Assembly: GCA_004299495.1 (NCBI GenBank)
Contig: SCPY01000261.1
Coordinates: 1 to 7,465 of the forward strand
Length of the DNA stretch: 7,465 bases
Direction: 5' to 3'
Origin: a bacterium
GTDB lineage: Bacteria > Omnitrophota > Gorgyraeia > Gygaellales > UBA12090
The position numbers and the translations under genes are program-made. The notes beneath the pieces were generated by a model that saw nothing but the letters and a program-made list of their open reading frames with translations, ran no database searches and was not told the origin of the DNA. Shown piece by piece: positions 6,901 to 7,465 of the stretch; the stretch's first letter is position 1; each line of letters begins with the position of its first letter.

Positions 6901-7465
6901 GCTCCCCAGGCATATCAGTACCAGATAGAAAGGCTTAGTTCGGGAAATAGCGGGTATACTTTGCTTAATATGACGGCGACAACGATGAGCGAAGCTGAGA
7001 AGGAGCGAAGAGGAATAAAGAAGCCCATTGAGGATATAAGAAAAGAAATGAGAGTTATGAATAAAGCGATAAACATTATCCTGAATGCTGAATTACAAAG
7101 GTTAGAATTAGGTGAATTTCCTTTTGGGGCAGCCGGACAGGATGCCATAGATAAAGGCTTTAACAGGATACTTGAGCGCGGCCTGCGCGAAGGGGCGCTT
7201 GTATTAGATGCCGGCATTCCGCGCCCCGCCGCCAGCTCTCCGGCGGCTAAGAACGCCAGGGAACAGTTTTCTTACGGTATCCCTCTGGGGATTGTGGAGA
7301 CGGTCGCGATTGCGGAGGACCTTATTAACGACTATCGGGCATATCAAGGGTGGATATTCCGGCCTATCAGCAAAAATGCCCTAGATATGTTGTTAGTGAA
7401 CGTCGTCATAGGTATAAGCGATCTCGGCCCTGATGGCGCTCTTAAGGCTATTGGCACGTTACGGA
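1..7465 (+). CDS. Giant multidomain protein (TPR-like, three XRE HTH, GNAT-like, PEP-utilising swivel, ATP-grasp), partial at both ends
   Basis: Frame 1 reads through all 2488 complete codons without a stop. Protein-like composition, recognisable domains and domain linkers occur along its length, so this is one gene and not a chance opening. Both ends are missing: base 1 is a GTG codon, but no upstream sequence or ribosome binding site is visible, so it should not be taken as the start. Domain order is TPR-like helices, an unrecognised region, three XRE-type HTH domains, Ser/Pro linker, GNAT-like fold, phosphohistidine swivel domain, helical spacer, PEP-synthase-type ATP-grasp, and a long unrecognised helical region. 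Linkers with S-S-P cores separate several of these units. No stretch is long and hydrophobic enough to be a convincing membrane segment, and the ATP- and acetyl-CoA-type domains point to the cytoplasm. The architecture resembles giant proteins of Candidatus Omnitrophota. The overall function is unknown. No gene symbol is justified: calling it ppsA from the ATP-grasp part alone would be wrong. Confidence 0.95.
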   Translation, partial: MGNKIPGNKAIRADIKLLGEFGQYLGNRKGNAFTAIHNAALWEPELISDAVKALIDIDTEKVWKLYGNLIIVAYLEKAGRQKDAEEFVRYFMRSASASSPLKKENSGYDYAAPYRISLLLLMSEMKFREGMESGSRCDYEQALRFARRARLMAAGNEALKNEKAAALLYEALAYRGLRKFRSALRRLNESLRLRRKIANAGNAEYASARAEREGIGLLLRADIWLTMNHPGLARDDLELAIGTGNLKGFSLVEAKVTLAEAYLKLDLPDMAMAHMKSAITLAVALSKHSAESGALSDEQYSDIDDLLARIRDRKKELSGSSPVMGLGEKFIDKPAKSREEEISWNGIDFRELAVSARFHKHGKIRLLDYLWGHGNAQKNVYEYANRHEVAYDDAYQEMSEYASEELLDAYEMLRQFRRPLALEELLERLRAQRQEIFIDEEFLLGRGLRWLELQWFPIRRVESSWIVNGVVRQRLFSLRGWPDRASRLWKKLRGDESPKAIAERIRLVKRVHKLSWKEIGGALRKPPCTLATQLSHWTRGRHVPGERNLDYSLEEWGYMLGVEPVFLRTGYSRAEQEPVVLRMVGQMALLRERLRELRRLAGLSRGTLARIAGINPRQLKEFEAGIYNTLHNPAYWPRLAEAMDADAFILLAGGQQPMSLGQLIALARKTKGLSQDDAAKQLSVRIGKKVSGKRLSNWERGRRPSRKFREPLREILGLSAEEFYGMMRPNSINPKPVRAPESSSPISEPGNDKQYAEPRFVLSSPNADSPIKIRNPQEARLRSPAPAGTSSPIKTEKKIIRQGEAFVIASHPGLFALPDLLRLNRESWIEPLWAGKQDIVERIMAAPENILTVSLGGNPIPVIAAIYSLRKDFPPIEDVPEEMLHWENLIGNGTFNQPHGQTAFAYDISVAHSYRGMSYLVSSELIADLARYLKKQGVTRFYTATTLQNPEIAGYGGLENYIDLVKEGSMKDPAIRFHLRRDEIKPAAKIRRLGPDYRMDKEGRNWQMVFFEYPLDSFSSPSPASSSSPVDGTIEVFVRYFQEELKKDYLRRAANLAGRLIQGITVFSPIGDFPYSSGIQIEIARLETFSGMVTFYILRNKVSKIIEYAYAVEGEALREFQGRSNLIEDLDRLGQMLGELGYLSEHPAKEESRLPFISFPEPKGISVYGIPSSRGRATGRLIFNRTGSLPEEFTGNIFSDDSLIPDDVDKALAANGSLTAGGAPLDHAQLTLKARGISSLIVPEARWKEVKGRMVLEIKTPQGVFVVNEADIVTIDPEFDLLNVPGAAFDPEEDFRNDVRMAYDLLMRLKNTDELNYLVELNNIIAASADAELLKFIVRMILVDKILANEKYNASIINSALRRKEEELLPYVIQIAAAHEEQIQHLINFAKERIPAVQDITEIIYIRNQLDLSINRFNEFSGALHRYGANVTTKDFRKDIAAIHKLSEKMMEHERSGLMEALKNIGENLGSWSLESLRRVVRVIQKAQGLSAYMAYPGVNLMELARRVGERISEYYKAGIAKAPADAYVLDLGKTDNSSRDLVGNKAAEIGEILKSREIEAEVPDGYSLTRLAVEEIINANRENIIPQIESVVGPSRLPRKEKILSAARLALRLVIPEPLEEMILGGYHELERKVLFEDKLKEIKRLMQAQGVMLDREVEDFLRDQGQASSLPMTVGEMINSMPIEPSGRTVLYNAYLEEGGVFVVVRSSSIYEDRPEDAMAGRFVSYPYIRGRKLLLEHILRNLAYYWSEMGRVDSTQAVLIHLQAEAEVSMVVSSINGVRENWDEAVINSAFGAGIGLVSGKIPSDLFVVDKSTGITKHSILARKSKKYVFDEESGKGAREIDVSMEEQGKETLSVEERAKIAGIAQGYHILYGFPITLEAVKKGERIIVVQVRPLVINFEMMWKSSSSPIELEKDILEKISNLKTKTGKERGLSENKPLSISAQDIISDSTYADIMNDPRNIAAFHLLPYLKEKLSAALSEIESEESRVRLNRYITAYSKPFAEASDAQALLKIKEWVDDFIAFGDINTAVLRLLGAEKLDLQEIFSRLGEMLRLYELIRGNSALYARRLEELREWRERISADELSRFVNIIHQEALKGVFGLFDKTMDRQEAFGEYLRQAEAISGRLISIVMDMDRREISDYDYAHVIDLENTAEREASIGREIASRVISTLPYGRGTHVYSIFAGTKAWFFLDIGIHTAKVFVNAAPFDRLVDVDYAELGVDEFFGARERLNFAAKLIKAAMDVPVEQTRATLHARIDKNTRKGALSLDEIVHRASRVILALSYLADIDEYAERIAPQAYQYQIERLSSGNSGYTLLNMTATTMSEAEKERRGIKKPIEDIRKEMRVMNKAINIILNAELQRLELGEFPFGAAGQDAIDKGFNRILERGLREGALVLDAGIPRPAASSPAAKNAREQFSYGIPLGIVETVAIAEDLINDYRAYQGWIFRPISKNALDMLLVNVVIGISDLGPDGALKAIGTLR
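946..972 (+). other. Interdomain linker with SSP core
   Basis: Residues 316-324 read ELSGSSPVM, directly after the last charged helix of the TPR-like region. The Gly/Ser/Ser/Pro core matches the linkers found later in this protein, so it probably marks a domain boundary. Confidence 0.6.
1021..1485 (+). other. Unrecognised region, possibly containing a winged-helix domain
   Basis: Residues 341-495 match no family I can name with confidence. Residues 405-475 have a layout like a winged helix: a helix ending in FRRPLALEELLERLRAQ, then a helix rich in Leu and Arg, then two likely beta strands (WFPIRRVESSWIV and GVVRQRLFSL). The phrase RPLALEELLERL resembles the 'P-[LI]-[ST]-x-E-[EI]-[LIV]' opening of many winged-helix regulators. 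It sits immediately before three XRE-type domains, which makes a DNA-binding role more likely, but this is an inference from pattern only. The segment is rich in Arg and Trp. A structure prediction showing three helices plus a beta hairpin would support the call. Confidence 0.3.
1492..1710 (+). other. XRE/Cro-type helix-turn-helix domain 1 (divergent)
   Basis: Residues 498-570. The core reads RIRLVKRVHKLSWKEIGGAL (504-523), then a recognition-type helix ending in LSHWTRG (534-540) and a Pro at 544. This follows the XRE family plan of a first helix, the 'xLSxxEIxxxL' second helix, and a third helix ending 'xxWExGxxxP'. The usual Glu in WE-x-G is Thr538 here. After it comes a helix with GYMLGVEPVFL (557-567), which resembles the C-terminal helix that often reads 'LAxxLGVxxxxL'. 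XRE domains bind short operator DNA, usually as dimers. It is the most divergent of the three domains in this protein. Confidence 0.65.
1762..1950 (+). other. XRE/Cro-type helix-turn-helix domain 2
   Basis: Residues 588-650. The sequence LLRERLRELRRLAGLSRGTL (589-608) is a near-standard XRE opening, with Leu603-Ser604 at the turn into helix 2. It is followed by ARIAGINPRQLKEFEAG (609-625), which supplies the 'ALA-x-x-x-GI' helix 2 and the 'xxLxxxExG' helix 3, and then by a final helix at WPRLAEAMDAD (636-646). The Trp or Tyr usually before the Glu is Phe622. The domain follows directly after HTH domain 1, with no SSP linker between them. Confidence 0.8.
1969..2175 (+). other. XRE/Cro-type helix-turn-helix domain 3
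   Basis: Residues 657-725. This is the best match of the three. GQLIALARKTKGLSQDDAAK (661-680) gives helices 1 and 2 with the classic GLSQ turn. KRLSNWERGRRPS (693-705) gives helix 3 with the exact WERG motif and Pro704. REILGLSAEEFYGMM (713-727) is the closing helix and tail. An insert of basic and Gly residues (VRIGKKVSG, 684-692) lengthens the turn between helices 2 and 3. The strong Arg/Lys content suits DNA contact. Only seven residues or so separate it from domain 2. Confidence 0.88.
2182..2391 (+). other. Long Ser/Pro-rich linker
   Basis: Residues 728-797 are low in hydrophobic residues and contain repeated Ser-Pro steps: ESSSPIS (741-747), VLSSPNADSPI (761-771), RSPAPAGTSSPI (782-793). 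The composition suggests a disordered tether of about 70 residues between the triple-HTH block and the GNAT-like domain. The S-S-P core is shared with the shorter linkers elsewhere in the protein. Confidence 0.8.
2392..3042 (+). other. GNAT acetyltransferase-like domain, acetyl-CoA loop degenerate
   Basis: Residues 798-1014. GNAT enzymes move an acetyl group from acetyl-CoA to an amine. The fold is suggested by strand 4 and motif A, AYDISVAHSYRGMSYL (905-920), which corresponds to the family's 'xxxVxPxYRGxGxGxxL'. It continues into a long helix (ELIADLARYLKKQGVTR) and a strand, FYTATTLQNP. A later GSMKDPAIRFHLRR segment (968-981) resembles the 'G..kDP..rFHl..GA' stretch of some GNAT proteins. 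The usual Q/R-x-x-G-x-G/A loop that holds the CoA pyrophosphate is R915-G-M-S-Y-L920, so both of its later glycines are missing. The domain may therefore bind CoA poorly, bind something else, or be only structural. It is flanked on both sides by Ser/Pro linkers, which supports it as a separate unit. Confidence 0.6.
3046..3096 (+). other. Interdomain linker, Ser/Pro-rich with SSP cores
   Basis: Residues 1016-1032 read DSFSSPSPASSSSPVDG, a nearly pure Ser/Pro/Ala tether between the GNAT-like domain and the next alpha/beta segment. At the DNA level it makes an almost unbroken pyrimidine run on the + strand at 3049-3078. Confidence 0.85.
3097..3450 (+). other. Small alpha/beta segment of unknown family, upstream of the swivel domain
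   Basis: Residues 1033-1150. It begins with a long helix (about 1036-1062), continues with likely strands (IQIEIARLETF, GMVTFYILRN, KIIEYAYAVEG) and ends with a helix (LIEDLDRLGQMLGELGYL). I do not recognise the family. It sits directly before the phosphohistidine domain with no SSP linker between them, so it may belong functionally to the phosphotransfer part. Residues 2154-2250 have a loosely similar helix-strands-helix plan. Confidence 0.4.
3487..3834 (+). other. PEP-utilising family phosphohistidine swivel domain, candidate His1227
   Basis: Residues 1163-1278. In dikinases such as PEP synthase and PPDK this mobile domain carries a histidine that takes phosphate from ATP and hands it to the acceptor. 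The opening VYGIPSSRGRATGRLIF (1167-1183) matches the family's 'GxPASPGxAxGxv'. The core at 1219-1241 includes TAGGAPLDHAQLTLKARGIS, matching 'TxxGGxxSHxAIxAxxxGIPavv', with His1227 as the phosphorylated residue. Differences from the usual motif are Asp in place of Ser/Thr/Cys before the His, one extra residue between GG and His, and Lys-Ala-Arg where Arg-Glu-Leu is usual. The closing strands (GVFVVNEADIVTIDP, 1263-1277) fit the family's end. The partner ATP-grasp lies about 250 residues downstream. Confidence 0.75.
3883..4560 (+). other. Helical spacer between swivel and ATP-grasp domains
   Basis: Residues 1295-1520 look almost entirely helical, with heptad-like Leu/Ile spacing and many charges (for example RRKEEELLPYVIQIAAAHEE at 1362-1381 and SLESLRRVVRVIQKAQGL at 1473-1490). 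I recognise no family. In dikinases helical segments connect the phosphohistidine domain to the other active sites and let it swing. Here the same role is possible but not shown. No SSP linker interrupts it, so the swivel, the spacer and the ATP-grasp may form a single functional unit. Confidence 0.5.
4576..5706 (+). other. PEP synthase/PPDK-type ATP-grasp (nucleotide-binding) domain
   Basis: Residues 1526-1902. This domain binds ATP and phosphorylates the swivel histidine. The family landmarks occur in order: LVGNKAAEIGEI (1542-1553) for 'vGGKgAxLgem', with Lys1546; VPDGYSLT (1563-1570) for 'vPpGFvlT'; VVVRSSSIYEDRPEDAMAG (1705-1723) for 'vaVRSSatxEDxpxaSfAG', with Arg1708; FGAGIGLVSGKIPSDLFVV (1794-1812) for 'wGLGexvVsGxvxPDxyvv'; and YGFPITLEAV (1875-1884) then VVQVRPL (1892-1898) for 'yxxPxDIEwa...lyxlQxRPi', with Glu1882, Gln1894 and Arg1896. 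The 'SGVxFT' strand is changed to SMVVSS (1772-1777). With these key positions kept, ATP binding looks plausible. An insert of about 80 residues (1582-1660) is largely helical. No PEP/pyruvate-binding barrel follows inside the window, so the enzyme class stays open: PEP synthase, rifampicin phosphotransferase and glucan water dikinase all use this domain. Confidence 0.85.
5719..5742 (+). other. Short SSP linker after the ATP-grasp domain
   Basis: Residues 1907-1914 read KSSSSPIE, right after the ATP-grasp closing strand. It marks the end of that domain in the same style as the other linkers of this protein. Confidence 0.65.
5833..7200 (+). other. Unrecognised, mostly helical C-terminal region
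   Basis: Residues 1945-2400 match no family I can name. Residues 1950-2150 are helical with abundant Arg/Glu/Leu (for example LYARRLEELREWRERISADE at 2068-2087). Residues 2154-2250 contain a likely alpha/beta unit: a helix, then strands THVYSIFAG, KAWFFLDIGI and KVFVNAAP, then a helix around 2230-2247. Residues 2250-2400 are again helical. Because this region follows the ATP-grasp where classical dikinases would have a swivel domain and acceptor site, it is a candidate acceptor- or partner-binding region, but none of the PEP-barrel motifs can be seen in it. Confidence 0.4.
7219..7260 (+). other. Interdomain linker with AASSPA core
   Basis: Residues 2407-2420 read PRPAASSPAAKNAR. The Pro/Ala/Ser make-up and central S-S-P match the other linkers and separate the helical C-terminal region from a new domain. 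Confidence 0.8.
7261..7465 (+). other. Beginning of a further domain, cut by the window end
   Basis: Residues 2421-2488 start after the AASSPA linker and continue to the last base without a stop. The visible part has a helix (ETVAIAEDLINDYRAYQGW) and a hydrophobic strand or helix (LDMLLVNVVIGISDLG). It is too short to assign to a family. Its presence shows that the protein goes on beyond 2488 residues. Confidence 0.6.

Noticed and set aside
6488..6913. Minus-strand reading frame of 141 codons, rich in Arg, Pro and Leu
   Set aside because: It is antisense to the open + frame, with biased low-information composition and no domain.
1..7465. Search for tRNA, rRNA, riboswitches, CRISPR arrays, insertion sequences and terminators
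   Set aside because: No regular spaced repeats, inverted-repeat ends, stem-loop plus T-run or tRNA-like arms were noticed by eye, and the entire window is coding.

Overview
The whole window is the interior of one very large protein-coding gene on the + strand. Frame 1 is open from base 1 to base 7465 (2488 codons plus one base) with no stop codon, so neither the start nor the end of the gene is visible. There is no intergenic space, RNA gene, mobile element, CRISPR array, terminator or believable second gene. Residue numbers below count from base 1 (residue n begins at base 3n-2).

The best guess for the source is an uncultured bacterium of the Candidatus Omnitrophota (OP3) type, known for giant genes. 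Two things point there. The protein is a string of unrelated domains, and these are separated by short Ser/Pro linkers with a recurring S-S-P core (for example SGSSPV, TSSPI, SSSSPV, AASSPA). The taxonomic call is an inference from style, not from a marker gene.

Layout from N- to C-terminus: (1) an alpha-helical region with TPR-like repeats, about residues 1-316; (2) an unrecognised segment with a possible winged-helix part, 341-495; (3) three consecutive XRE/Cro-type helix-turn-helix domains, 498-725; (4) a 70-residue Ser/Pro-rich linker, 728-797; (5) a GNAT acetyltransferase-like domain with an eroded acetyl-CoA loop, 798-1014; (6) a linker and a small alpha/beta segment, 1033-1150; (7) a phosphohistidine 'swivel' domain of the PEP-utilising family with candidate His1227, 1163-1278; (8) a helical spacer, 1295-1520; (9) a PEP-synthase/PPDK-type ATP-grasp domain with its main active-site positions retained, 1526-1902; (10) a long unrecognised, mostly helical part, 1945-2400; (11) another SSP linker and the start of a further domain cut off by the window end.

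The swivel domain and the ATP-grasp domain are the two halves of a dikinase: ATP phosphorylates a histidine, which passes the phosphate on. Here they are in the opposite order to PEP synthase, and the PEP/pyruvate barrel is not in the window, so the final acceptor is unknown. Combined with three DNA-binding-type HTH domains, TPR-like helices and an acetyltransferase fold, this suggests a cytoplasmic regulatory or modifying megaprotein. That function is inference. No signal peptide can be assessed because the true N-terminus is absent, and no convincing membrane segment is seen.
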